Part shown: positions 40,201 to 51,000 of the stretch, one piece after another | Position numbering within the stretch: the first letter of the stretch is position 1 | Layout of the letters: every line of letters begins with the position of its first letter | NCBI GenBank assembly: GCA_014338405.1 | Contig: JTDE01001386.1 | Location: 90,193 to 154,192, forward strand | Length of the DNA: 64,000 nt | Reading direction: 5' to 3' | Source: Paragonimus skrjabini miyazakii | Lineage: Eukaryota > Platyhelminthes > Trematoda > Plagiorchiida > Troglotrematidae | Position numbers and translations under genes: made by a program | Notes under the pieces: generated by a model | Database searches by the model: none | Told to the model about the DNA's origin: nothing | The model's input: the letters and a program-made list of their open reading frames with translations, nothing else

Positions 40201-43200
40201 CTATCATTGTCCATGATTTCCACCTCCTTTTGCCCATTGTTCTCCATAATCCATCTGTCAACATGTGATGAATGACTCATTATCGAACTGGGTGTCATTC
40301 GGCTTACACTGTGATTCCGTTTAAGATGTTGCTCGTTAGCAATTGTACTAGTTCGTCTTTCTCTTCCGCGGGTCACATTAGCATGTTTCTCAGCATGTCG
40401 TAATCCCCTGGATTTACGCGCTCCTCCGGTAGCACCTGGACTGACGCTCCCTGAAATGAATCAAAACTTTAACCAGTCAACAATTAAGTCGCATAGGTTA
40501 AAGTACGAGATCGTATTAAAAAAATGTTTCCTTTCGCTTGTTTGTCCCAAGGTCACAGATCCGTTCTGCTGGCAAAGCACTGGCAGCCCTAAATCAGTCC
40601 TCCATTCTTATTTAGGTAATTTAATTGTGTACGCACCACCTTGTGTACTACTACTGACTACCATCATACTATACCATATACTGATTTCAAAACATGTAAC
40701 AAAAGTTTTCCTTCAATATGCCCTCCAAGATTCTTGTGGGGACCACATATCCTACTCCATTCCCCATGAGCATGGACAGCTGCATAGTTTCTAAACTACC
40801 CGGCATTGTACGTGCGAATCTGAGTATGCACATTTGGGTCCATCTGCATACGTGCTGTTATGGCTAATTCACAACAACCATACTAATCACACTATCCATG
40901 TATCAAATGTGACGCGATGGTGATGAGTGATACCGGGCTCAATCGTGAGAACCACTGTTAGCGTACAGATCGTTCCGGCCAGCTCGTTAGTCACTCGTTC
41001 TTTGTACAAATCGCTACAAACGTAGCATCAACATTTCAGAAATCCTGGACCAGTCATAAACCTACGCGAGTCTTAGGGATCTGCTCAAGTAAAATAAATT
41101 CGAAAACAGACTACACGGCTAAAGTTCGCCAGCAAAATAGAAACTCGAGGTAACCGAAAGGTTCACATAACGTTTCGGATTTAACTCTAACAGACAACAT
41201 TCAGCTATCCAGTAACTATGATCATACGGCTGGCAATGTCGTGTGCTTCGCCATAATATTCTGATCTTAGATAATACGAATTATCCGCAAAACATCAACA
41301 CTTTTAACACCTATAATTATCAACCAAACAGAAAATCCCAGCAACCTAAAGTGTTTCCGGGAAAGAAATACTAGTACATACATAATTCAAATTTGAACAC
41401 AGTTTATATTTTCGACAAAGGTGTTAGGTGACTAAAATGAGTACGATCTTTGTTTATTACCAGCTTCGCCGTAATTAACACTTGGTAATCTGTCTATGAC
41501 ATCCCGCCCTTCCAAGCAGCCAAATCCACCAGACTGTGGATCAAATAGCCAAAGAGGTGTCATGGTTCTGTTTGGGTTCATTTGGAATCTAAGCTAGCAA
41601 ACCAACTTTAAAATGCTAACTAACATAATGGCGAACAGCTAGGCAGGTACAAACAGATGGATAGGATATGTGTACGGAATGATTGACAGAACATTAGCCC
41701 ATGGTTCAAGATTTTCTCGTTTTGGGTGCAGTCATGACAACTTGGTACAGAATGAAATGGTTCCATGCCAATGAATGACGAGGCAATCGTAAAAGGCACA
41801 AAGCCGAACTCACTACTATGGTTAATCTCCTGCAAAAGAGGCTGGGCGAAAAGAGCAACGCTAGTCAGTATGAATCTGATTTGATTAGGCCATGCAAGCC
41901 GAACCGGAGTAAAACGGGTAGTTAATTCATCTATTAACACACTTCCTCTCACTAAATAGGGATGGACGTTTAAAATTGAGAGTAATAATGGTCCAAACAC
42001 GGCAAACTTGACTGGAACCGAGAAACCGAACCCGCAGGCACCTCTAATTTATCCACTTAGAAAAGAAAATTCTCACAACTCACCAGTTTCATTGTAACGC
42101 TGTAATATCTTACTGACGCAACCATGGGAAACTTTTAATTGTCGAGATATATCGCAAGGCCTCACACCGCTGTTGGACAATTGTACAATTTTCAGGCGCG
42201 TTTCGTACGGCAACGGTCGCCCATTGATAAACATTCCACCAAGTTGGTTCACACGACCTTGACCTGCGTGATGGCAGAATTGAAACGAAGTTAGAAGTTA
42301 CCTTTATTGATGACTGAATGTTCTGATGAATGAGTTGTGCTTACGGTCAACCGGTTTATTGTCTGCAGCACATGCCAATACTAATTTTAAACTAGTAAAC
42401 TAGTAATCGCAAGAGTAATTTTAATTCACCCCATAGTGGACTCGCTTACAAACGGTTCTGGTACCAGAGTGATTAATTTAAAAGTAATTCTAGACTAATA
42501 TATCCGCCTTCTTTACAACCCTTTACACATTCCAGTATGAAACCGCCTGAGTCTGCGAAATTACGACGAGTATTTACTTATATTAGCAAAAGAGACATTC
42601 TGGTAATCACTGTCTAACAATGAACAAAACATGCTTGAGCAGCAGCCGAATGTCCAACCGTATGAGGCATAAACTGAGTTGTGCTTCATTTTGGAACAGT
42701 AACCCAGCCACATTTCTATTCTCCTCAACAAATGTAATCTCGAGGTGTGGTTTGACGAAAATTTATACTGACCGTTCGGAAAGATTCAAATAATTAGCAC
42801 AAAAACCCCTATCCACTTGCCTTCGAACACAATCGGTGTTGTAATCACAGAAGAGTTGTTTGGACTTGCAGATCGAGTTACAGCAGCATTATAAGGGTAT
42901 TCTTCTTCTGAAACCACAGGATTTTGTCTCGTTTTCATCGTAGATGTGTCTGTGGAATGCTCTATACGGCTTGCCATTGAAACTGTTGAAGACTTCGCTG
43001 CCAGAAAGTCGCGCATAGTATTAGTGAATACTTCTTGTAACACAGGGTTCTGAATTGCCGTTGAACCTAGCCAGTATGTGAATAATGCCGGATCGAATGG
43101 GTTCTCTGGAGGTCTTCTTCCTACCGTCTGTTGAAGTCTGCGAGTAGCCAGCATGGAAGGTTGTATTTGAGTCCAGGACTGAAGCACTTCAATTGGATTC

Positions 43201-43493
43201 ATTGAATCAACTTGCATAGGAGTTGCTGATTGGTTCGTGCGCGAACCACTGTGCATTGGAAATTTAGCTAATAGATGCAGCCAGTCACTGCTAACAGTGG
43301 ACGCGGTACTATCGTTAACACTATTTATTACCGGAGTTCCCCCAGGTGTAGTTTCTAGTGAATGAGACCTTGTTGAGAGTTTTGCTGAATGTGAGTTCGT
43401 ATCCCTAGGGGAAATGTCTACCTGAGATTTTTGCAGACCAGCCGACGTATCCGTGATCCCAGTGATTGAAGGAACTTGACTTTCAATGTTCAT
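34121..43493 (-). CDS. pax3/7: Pax3/7-type paired-box homeodomain transcription factor (seven predicted exons, whole gene)
   Basis: This is a nuclear sequence-specific transcription factor of the Pax family; relatives act in neural and muscle patterning. Coding exons, minus strand: 43493-42821, 42263-42084, 40450-40007 (or to 39995), 38416-37806, 37567-37466, 37194-36421 and 34219-34121. All junction phases agree (1,1,1,0,0,0), giving about 960 residues (964 with the longer exon 3). Domains: Ser/Thr-rich N-terminal region 1-224, PAI half of the paired domain about 225-285, a long linker, an octapeptide-like YSISRLKS near 554, homeodomain about 625-684, and a 276-residue tail. GQGRVNQLGG and ISRQLKVSHGCVSKIL in the paired domain and VWFSNRRARWRKQ in the homeodomain match Pax3/7 better than Pax6 or Pax2/5/8. 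Odd points: the RED half of the paired domain is not recognisable, the N-terminal extension is long, and intron 1 is GC-AG. The start Met is the first in exon 1, but the frame stays open upstream to a likely splice acceptor at 43525, so the true start could lie further 5'. The last exon is the least certain part. Confidence 0.85.
36370..36412 (+). repeat. Family B arm fragment next to the Pax exon 6 donor
   Basis: The sequence gcattactgacgagctctaa, then gagtgaaac, is the inner right-arm end seen at 46.2 kb. It begins within about ten bases of the exon 6 splice donor and supplies the last codons and stop if exon 6 is not spliced. The unrelated frame at 46.2-46.4 kb ends in the same residues (RARQ). 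Confidence 0.5.
36421..37194 (-). CDS. pax3/7: Pax3/7 exon 6: homeodomain recognition helix and C-terminal region
   Basis: The exon opens with VWFSNRRARWRKQ: Trp48, Phe49, Ser50, Asn51 and Arg53 of the homeodomain. Ser50 is the Pax-type residue, and RARWRKQ is the Pax3/7 ending. The following 244 residues are rich in Ser, Pro and Gln, as expected for an activation or regulatory region. No OAR motif is seen. The exon ends AGA ATG / GTAAGT, a strong phase-0 donor. Reading through the donor gives only ten more residues (ending RARQ) before a stop at 36385, and these come from an interspersed repeat, so splicing onward is preferred. Confidence 0.85.
37466..37567 (-). CDS. pax3/7: Pax3/7 exon 5: homeodomain helices 1 and 2
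   Basis: This 102-base exon encodes homeodomain residues 13-46, phase 0 at both ends. It contains the paired-class signature RTHYPD and ends KIQ, just before recognition-helix residues WF. The 46/47 intron position is common in paired-class homeobox genes. The acceptor is tttag and the donor is CAG/GTTAGT. Confidence 0.9.
37806..38416 (-). CDS. pax3/7: Pax3/7 exon 4: linker, octapeptide-like motif and homeodomain start
   Basis: The acceptor is a CAGCAG tandem site (exon starting at 38416 or 38413), so one residue may be optional. The exon encodes a charged linker containing YSISRLKS, which resembles the Pax octapeptide (Tyr/His-Ser-Ile-x-x-Leu), the motif that recruits Groucho co-repressors. 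An acidic run DDDD follows. The exon ends with GRRNRTTFTETQ, homeodomain residues 1-12, and a strong CAG/GTAAGT donor in phase 0. The octapeptide assignment rests on resemblance and position only. Confidence 0.85.
40007..40450 (-). CDS. pax3/7: Pax3/7 exon 3: paired-domain linker, then divergent sequence in place of RED
   Basis: The acceptor ttcatttcag leads straight into GSVSPGATGGARK, which lines up with the GSIRPGAIGGSKP linker that joins PAI to RED in Pax3/7. The expected three-helix RED subdomain does not follow. The next residues are basic and Ser-rich (RGLRHAEKHANVTRGRERR) and carry none of the RED landmarks such as the Trp-Glu-Ile-Arg and Pro-Ser-Val-Ser-Ser-Ile motifs. Two donors 12 bases apart, ending at 40007 (GTAAAC) and 39995 (GTAAGA), are both in phase 1, so they would differ by four residues. 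Confidence 0.75.
42084..42263 (-). CDS. pax3/7: Pax3/7 exon 2: PAI half of the paired domain
   Basis: This 180-base exon encodes the N-terminal (PAI) DNA-binding half of the paired domain almost exactly, with phase 1 at both ends. It reads GQGRVNQLGG, then NGRPLP, then RPCDISRQLKVSHGCVSKIL, ending RYNETG. The beta-hairpin and the first three helices are present. RQLKVSHG in the recognition helix region agrees with Pax3/7 (RQLRVSHG) and differs from Pax6 (RILQVSNG). The acceptor is cacgcag and the donor is CTG/GTGAGT. This exon alone identifies the gene as Pax. Confidence 0.93.
42264..42820 (-). other. Non-canonical GC-AG intron of Pax3/7
   Basis: The intron starts GCAAGT after exon end AAG and finishes at cacgcag. 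GC-AG introns are a known minor class recognised by the standard spliceosome and usually compensate with a near-perfect rest of the donor, as here. The phase of both neighbours supports this junction. Confidence 0.7.
42821..43493 (-). CDS. pax3/7: Pax3/7 exon 1: N-terminal extension
   Basis: This exon encodes 224 residues plus the first base of codon 225. It is rich in Ser, Thr and Pro, with two more ordered-looking stretches (DWLHLLAKFPM and FDPALFTYWLG). It holds no recognised domain. Known Pax3/7 proteins have a much shorter lead before the paired domain. The exon ends GAAG followed by GCAAGT. This GC donor is the only one here whose phase fits the next exon: the nearby GT donor four bases downstream would shift the frame. 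The split codon G/GT restores the Gly that opens GQGRVNQLGG. A pyrimidine-rich acceptor (ttctgctttgcag) ends at 43525, so the exon probably begins at 43524 and is preceded by an unseen 5' exon. Confidence 0.75.
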
Positions 43494-43524
43494 AGTATTC
43501 CCGCGACACTGTAACAGTGTTAAC

Positions 43525-45004
43525 CTGCAAAGCAGAAACGTTTATATGGTAAGTATAATTGAAGTCACACTCGTTGCAATCTCTTTCCTAAAATATTTCA
43601 GCTTTGTTATGTTTTCATAATCAGAAAACACTCTACCCCTCTCTAAATAACGAAGCCGTATACTGCTGGATAACAAAGTAATTGCTTAAGATTTCTGGGC
43701 ACTACGATTTCGTGAGTTGATAGCATTTCTTCCTACAATTCGACGTCGACCAAATCAAGTACTCATTATAAGTCTGGACAATTAACACCATATTCTAAAT
43801 ACACTAATGGCACAGCGTTAGTGTACAGCGTCTGCGTATCAGTTACTACAGTGATCTATGATGAATCTAAACAGCTTGAACCCAGTTTCCCTGTTGCGAT
43901 CGGTTTACACAACGGTCGATGTTCTATTGTCTCACTGTGAATCAGAAGAACGGTGACTAGGTCAGTTAAGACGTTAGCATGAGCATTACCTCGATAGTTC
44001 TCATCGGTAAAGCATGCTAATTTTTTTCAAACGGATAAACGATTTGATACACAACGACAAAACAGTAGAATACGTCAAGTGGGTGATCACCATACACATG
44101 AAGAATGTGTGGTTAATGTATAAAAAAGACGGATGCACTGTTACTAACTTCTTCAGTATACTACCATTTGCAAGTAATAGAAAAGGAAGATGTTTCAAAA
44201 TGACACCACCATCATATATATGCTTGAGCATAATCAAATCACTAGCTCTCTCTCACTCTAGGTTAACGAAGCTTAAATGCATCTGATTATTATAGGGTCC
44301 ACAAAAGGTGGATTCACGTCAAAAGACTTTAGGTCGCTCGTGCATCAATCCAAAGGCAAAAATCACTGTTCAAACTGAATAACCACAAAAGCATGTTAAT
44401 CTGTCTGCAAAATTGAAAATAGTATTACCCGAACGATGATGAATTTGGGATAGCTGACTATGCAAAAGTCATAGGCATCCTAGTGATATATCAGTTATGT
44501 TTAGTCACAGGATATACATCTATGAAATGGAAACGTTTACATAAAATCGGCAGACGGCCGCCTACTTAACCATAAAATGCAACACACCTAGTTGTATTAG
44601 GTAATTCCCTTGGTGAGAGTATCCTATCGATTACTTAATACCGTACCCTCTATCAGGTGTTTCTTTGTTACCTTATATGGTTCAGTTTTTCATTATGACT
44701 CCTCTACATCATCCGACCCCACTTTCGGAGAACAACCTTGCTAGCCAGAAGAGCTGCTTGTGGGTCTTGCATAACTTATTGTGAAAACCCGGTCACAAGC
44801 AGGTCCAGTAGACTAACAAACGAGTGCTTGATTCATGATTTGAAAGCTGTTGGTTTAGATAGACTTTTAGACCAACCCCTTCTGTCTCATACGTCTAATC
44901 AAAGAGGAAACCGATTAACTGTACTATTAAGTGAACGACACGGCAGTCAACAATAATATTTTACCGGCAACTGAACCGGAGTCCCAGTGCCAGTTCGGAC
45001 AACG
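43525..45004. other. Region upstream of the Pax exon 1 acceptor
   Basis: Expected to hold an intron and possibly 5' untranslated exons of the Pax gene. No promoter element or exon could be recognised by eye. Confidence 0.3.
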
Positions 45005-45095
45005 ATATGCATCATTGGGGAACTCTAGCGAACGCGAGTCCCCTTTTGAAAAGGATGACTGAAAAATCTTTCTGAATGCTGATGCTGCAATTAAA
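45005..45095 (+). repeat. Family B arm fragment, diverged
   Basis: The blocks cgcgagtccccttttgaaaa and gatgactgaaaaatctttct align with the inner right arm of family B. Confidence 0.35.
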
Positions 45096-46074
45096 TATAA
45101 GTTGTATTCAGATTTTGTCTACAACGGAATATCGGTTTGGGAATGAGAAGTAGAAACCATCTGCGTCATAATTACCTCAAACTTTCTAATAACTTCAGCA
45201 ACCTTAAATGGAACGCAACGCTCTTTCGAGAGCTTCGTCTGCAAATTACTTAGTTGGCAGAATCAGTGACAACTTCAGGTAATCTTCCATACAACTAGGG
45301 TTTCCGTGAAAGTTAGTTCACCTAACATCTATATATCATATGTGAACTCTTCAATGATCTCTTCTAGTTTTATTCTACACATATTCATCCCTCACTGGTT
45401 ATATTGTTCCGTACTTATGCTCCCCTGTCTATCGAACGTAAACCTCTCACTTATCTCTGGTTCAACAACACATTTATCTAGTCAGTTTGGTGTAACTCAT
45501 CCGTATGGTGATGTATACAGTAACTATTATTCTATTTCACGCCTCTTGTACTGTTTTCAGGCCATCATCTGATTTCAGCAGCCTTTCTGACTTTACAGCA
45601 TCCGTCACACACGGTATTAAAAATCCCCCACAGTCCCTAAACCAGACTGATCGGTAAGATTACCTTCGGTGTTTAGTCAGGCTGGTATGATCAGCGCGTC
45701 AATTGCGTACAGAAAAACCCGCGACCGCATCTACATAATTTATGTTCAGCAACAGCATTTTACTCCTTGATATTCCTTCACTTTTATTTATTAGAGATGA
45801 ACAAACTCAGTTAAATTTAGCAACTCGTAGGCATGTGACTTGCGGAAAACAGGCTGTCAATGTTGTCTACTTGCATGCAAAAGCTGTTCTTAAATGTGAG
45901 TGATGTTCTCCATGAAGCTACCCAAATCCTCGATTACTCAACCGTTCTGTAAAACGCCGCGCAATAAGTTTAGTAAAACCGAGTATGTTGTCTTCTCAGA
46001 TAACCGCTGGGAGTTGGTAGGCAGCAAATGTGTGCGTTTCCTACCATGAGGACTGAACAACGTGATCGCTACTC

Positions 46075-46310
46075 ACAAACGAAGGTAGTCGAGCGTTCAT
46101 ATGTGATAATTCAGTTGTATCTAAAGTGAGGCCACTAGCACAGTGGTCAACAAGGTTGCTTCATCAAAGTGTGGTCGGGGTTCAGATGCCTGCGCTGACA
46201 AGCAAATGCATTACTGACGAGCCCTAACACGAGCAAAACTCGAGTCTACTTCTCCTTTTTGAAAGATGCTGCTTCGAAATCCTATCTGAATACGAATGTT
46301 CCAATCAGAT
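46075..46310 (+). repeat. Family B copy: tRNA-like core plus right arm
   Basis: TAGCACAGTGGTCAAC and GGGTTCAGATGCC at 46137-46190 match the core of the 53 kb element. A right arm follows, with the shared cattactgacgag and aaaactcgagtcta blocks. The segment before the core (ttcatatgtgataattcag) is also shared. The left arm is absent. Confidence 0.55.
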
Positions 46311-47074
46311 GTGACATTCAACTTATACAGGAGAGAATCCTTTATCAAACACCAATAAAAAAAGGTTTCTAATATGGAGTTGAATATCCACTCTAGTTCA
46401 GAGATTGAAACAAAACACGTGTAAGAAACATGAATCACGGCTTGTCAGTATTGCCCCTAACATTCGAAGTTAAATATTTAAATAAACGGACTCATCTCGG
46501 ATTATTTGTCCATGGCCGCTTCTGACCGTTTGTCCTTCACATACCAAATTTTCCATCACGATGACGCAGAAAAATTCTGCTTTGTCTGTTCAGCTGCTTC
46601 GAATTTGAGTGGTGATGATGCAAATGTAGCAACTTACAGTTCAATCTACTCTGGCTTTCTAATTCCTGCACACATATGGGACATCTGAATCGAATGCTTA
46701 TCTACTAATGTGCCTCAAAACGATTAACGGCCCATAACTTCAGAAAAATCTTCAACCAACCGGAAGCATAATTTACTGACAAATGGACTTTTCATAACTT
46801 CCCATTCTATAGAAGTGTGATCGCAACAAATATTCGACCAGAAAGTCCTCGAGTATACCCAGATTATGACCGAAAACAGATGGATTCTGTTTTCTTCTGT
46901 CAGATAGCACCTATCTTTTAAGTTCATAGTTATATTGCGTCACCGTGCAACCGTGCGCTCGAAGTTGTTGAGCACTCTCAAATTTGTTAACCATAGAACT
47001 ACGTTATCGCTGTCAACATTTGATAGCAATGATGAATAGAGAGGAATTTGGCAAATTTCAAACTGTACAGTACG

Positions 47075-47255
47075 TGACAGGAAATTCCGTATTCAGACGG
47101 ATTTTTGAATCGGCCTCTTCCGAACTAAAGCACCATACTAGAGTATCACTCAAATTAGAGTTCGTCATTACTGCATATCCTTACCACGGCTGGGATTAGA
47201 ACTCCGACCACGTTTTCCTGAGGCAGCTGTGTTGACCACTGAAGATTAACCTGAA
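47075..47255 (-). repeat. Family B copy, minus strand
   Basis: Minus-strand reading gives CAGTGGTCAACACAGCTGCC, then GGAGTTCTAATCCCAGCC, then a diverged right arm, in the same order as the 46 and 53 kb copies. Confidence 0.5.
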
Positions 47256-47893
47256 ATCAGGCACCTCTGAATTGTCGTGTATAGACAGTCACTTTTCCTG
47301 GAAACTTTATTTGCTCAAAATTTGTCCGATTTTACTGATCGGAAAACTAAAACAGAAACTAGCAATTTTTGATGAAGATACTAACATGACGATGCGCAAC
47401 AGTCGTCCCCTGAAGCAACTGTTAAGTTGAATTTAAGGATAGACTGCCTTTTGAATTGGAAATTTAGGTACTTGACCTTTTCGGTATATCGGCACTATTT
47501 TCTGACCTTAAAACATACACTCTTCATATCCGATTCTGTTCTAATATTGGTTTTCAACCGGAATTCAGATCAGTTAAACCGAAACATAGAATGCAGCCCT
47601 TCTACCTAAGCTAAATGCTCAAGGAATAAGGTTGCAGTTAGATGGTCTAAAATATTCTGAACAGATTTGTCCCCTAAATTACAGGTTACTTGCATCAATT
47701 AACCCACAAGCATTTAAGTTTTCAGCCAGCTATTGTCAGTTTGTTAAGGAGTACGACATGAAGCAAACTTGAAATAAATCGATTAGGGAAGTTCTTAGGG
47801 TAACGGAGGCAAGTAAAAATATTCACTAGAACCAAACAACAACAAATAACATCGAACTTCCAGAAGAGGAGCATTTCATTAATGAATACTCAC

Positions 47894-48034
47894 TGCACGC
47901 AACAAGTGCAAAACAATCTTCCGACGTTCTATCATCAAGCGGTTTTCCATTCATTGGTCCTATCAGTCCAAAAGCCAAGTCATACGGATCGCTTGCTGAT
48001 GATGGTTTAAACAACCTGGCTCTATTTGTTAAGT
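47894..48034 (-). CDS. Candidate exon, unidentified
   Basis: The open frame reads LTNRARLFKPSSASDPYDLA, then FGLIGPMNGKPLDDRTSEDC, and ends at a good donor TGCA/GTGAGT in phase 1. A textbook branch point (TACTAAT, minus strand, about 48079) lies some 40 bases before a possible acceptor at caag/AAC. The pyrimidine tract is poor. The protein was not recognised. It lies 4.4 kb upstream of the Pax start, but joining it to Pax exon 1 would create an immediate stop. Confidence 0.33.
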
Positions 48035-51000
48035 TTATAAGTTCTTGTTTGACGTTTAATGGGTTGCATTTGACGATACATTAGTAGGAAAGAATAGAGC
48101 TTCTAAAGAGTGATTTGATAATGAAATTCCCACTTTACCACTCTCCATATGATTAACAGAGATGGTAAATCAACGTGACGTAACTACATATACCTAGGTT
48201 GAATAGCCTCTTCACACGCAATATGAATCTATTAGTACTGCCTTATGGAACTGTCCTCTTGTCTGTTAAATCATCAGTATGAGTACAACTCAGAGTACAG
48301 TCATTATTATGTAGATAACTGTAAGCCCCTGAACTGAGGCAGGCATGAAATTTATTAAACGTATACTTACGTGCAATAAACTGGTTATTCAGAACAGGAG
48401 AAGAGTTGAACAGGGTTAGCCAAAAGTGTTGCACTTGCCCACTGAAACGGTAGAAGAGGGTGTTATGGTCTCTTGAAACTGACTAGAGTCCGCCTACTAT
48501 AGAAGCTTGTTGAAACGAAGGAGGTCTGTAATATGACAGGGTAGATCGTCATGACAGCCGATAGGCCATGAAAACCGTAAACGCGCTTCATCCGCCGAGC
48601 TGATTGGTCATCGCATCTTGCAGACCTTTTCTTCACACCGCTCCGTAGAAAACAGGCGTAACCTGCCTTGCATTTGCCGCTTGTCCTCAACGGGCGCGTG
48701 AATGGACGCACAATCGCCACGGTGTGCGTATTGGTCACACCTACATACATGTACGCAAACACACGTATGCCACCAGATCGACAAACGCACAGAAGACAAA
48801 CCACAAAAGACATGCCCACCACCAGGCCTACTCTACTTCCCCTCGGCCTACGTTGTAAACCGACCGTGGAGGCGTCTATTTAGTTTAACCAATCAGATGG
48901 TTGTATGGTTCACCAAGCTGATCTAAACTGTCACACCGCGTCACACCTCACAGTACGACGACGACAGTGAGATGTGAACAAAGAACGTTGGCTGTATACC
49001 GATTGGGTGTGATGTCAAGGGGACGACGCGTTCATAATCGGACCATAGAGGCGGCTATATATCTCGTACACAATGGACCTGACTTCATCTAGACGACACA
49101 CGTGGTCCTTGACACAGAACGATTTATAAGCTGTTGAAAATAGAAGACGTATATGAGACAGAAAGTAGTCAATTCCTTATAACTTATACTACTAATTGGA
49201 GAACCAGTTAGATACTTCTAGTGACTTGGCAAGAAAATTTAAAGAACGGTCACTAGTAAATACTTGTCTGTCGTATCGGCTCATCAGTATTGATCAACGA
49301 ATAAAACGCACAGTTTCATGCTAATGTACACACGATGGGAGTCAGATGAGGTGGGTCAGGCTTATGATAAAGTGAGATTAAGAAACAAAAAAATCTTGGT
49401 ACACAAAAAACAATTAAACCAGCCTATCCCCCCTATATCGGCTACCCCTAGCACCGTCAGTGCTAATTTTGAAAGCTCCACACTATATATCTTGTATCAG
49501 TCAGCCAACAGGAACTACTGCTGTAAACTTTATAAAAAGTATGTTCAAGTGTTAAAGTGGGTTGCGAACTTTTTAGGAGAAAATGGTAAATTGGTATCAG
49601 TATTGTCACGGTAACAATAACTTTTCTTTTACCTTGGGGCTGTCATAAACGGACTCAAGCTTGATACCTAATAAACCACTCATGGAAATCTGCAAATCGA
49701 CCAGACATCAAATAAGGTTATTTGTACGTCTCAAATTAGCCAAGGCTGAAAAAACGGCCAGTAGAATGCTTAATATTGTGTTATGTAACCATAAGAAGTT
49801 CAATTAAGTTTTTTTTAAATAATTTAGTCTCATGCGGCTTCCCAACAAAATTCAGTCCAATCACAGTGTGAACTGAAACGTTAACATATGTTTCCAGTTC
49901 ATGGTCCAACTCAAATCGATTTCGTCATCGCTTGTCGGTGGCAATCTACGTGTGCTGTTCAAAACGGCAACACGTGTCTGAGTTGTGAATCCGGCACCAA
50001 AATTCGGACTCCAAACGAAAGGGCTTACCCAATGGGCACGCCTCTTGACCGAGGCAGGCGAACGAACGGGCATAACACAGCAGTGTAACCACAACCGGGT
50101 TGGTTACCGCACGCGTGTGCGTGCACGCATTTCTGTGTGTACAGTTCCGAGACCGACTGTGCAACGTTGACAATCACAAAAGCATAATTGCATCGTATTT
50201 CTTAATGGTGGTCACTTGTCAAGGTCTGTCACATATGGCCATATATCTTAATTACTGCTTAGCAGAGCTTCGTCATTTACGATAGACTAAGTCTCTACAG
50301 TTCGTCAAAATGAACTATTCAATTCTATTGGTTGAATGTTTTCAGCATCATTAATCATGGTGGCTGACGCTTCATCCTTCAGAAGCTATGAACCATACTG
50401 ACTTAATATGTGGCAGTTATGCTCCTGCAAGTAATTCAGACTTGACGTTGGTTTTACCCAACCCCTAGTGGTATTCAGTTGATCACAGTTAACCGACTCT
50501 AAGGCTACAATACTGAACTGTGTGTCTGGATTAAGCTGTCTCTGATGGTGGTTACAAACCTTGAAATCAATGTGCTGCTGTTTCTGTCAAGAAAAATAGG
50601 AATTTAGGTGGGTTAGTTTCAATCGTAACCCCAAGGGGGATTGAACTAGTGCCATGACGTGCACTCACGCTGCACCTATGCTCAGAATCCCCCGCTTGGT
50701 TCAAACACATGCATTTTTAAACTGTACACAGTAAAACAGAATTGCAGGTTCTCCATTCTAACGCATACATCTGTAGCCCTGGTAAACGGATGCTTTCAAC
50801 TGGAACAGTCCAATGCTTTCTTTGGGTTGGTTACACAGTAAAAAATACAGTAAACATTTCCACCTATCCTTCTTAAGCGTGCAACTTGACTCGGACTGTT
50901 ATCAATGGAATACCGTTCATATCCGTTTTGGATGACGCTGCTTACCTACCAAATTTGAAGTTCTATCTATTATTCAGTTTGATTTAAATGCCCTAGATAT

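Noticed and set aside
41620..42000. 126-codon minus-strand frame between Pax exons 2 and 3, considered as a missing RED exon
   Set aside because: Its residues do not match RED motifs, it lacks phase-1 splice sites, and part of it (around 41950-41970) resembles a repeat end at 10.2 kb.
48463..48926. Several overlapping frames on both strands
   Set aside because: They lie in GT/CA-rich sequence where all frames are open; no splice context or domain.
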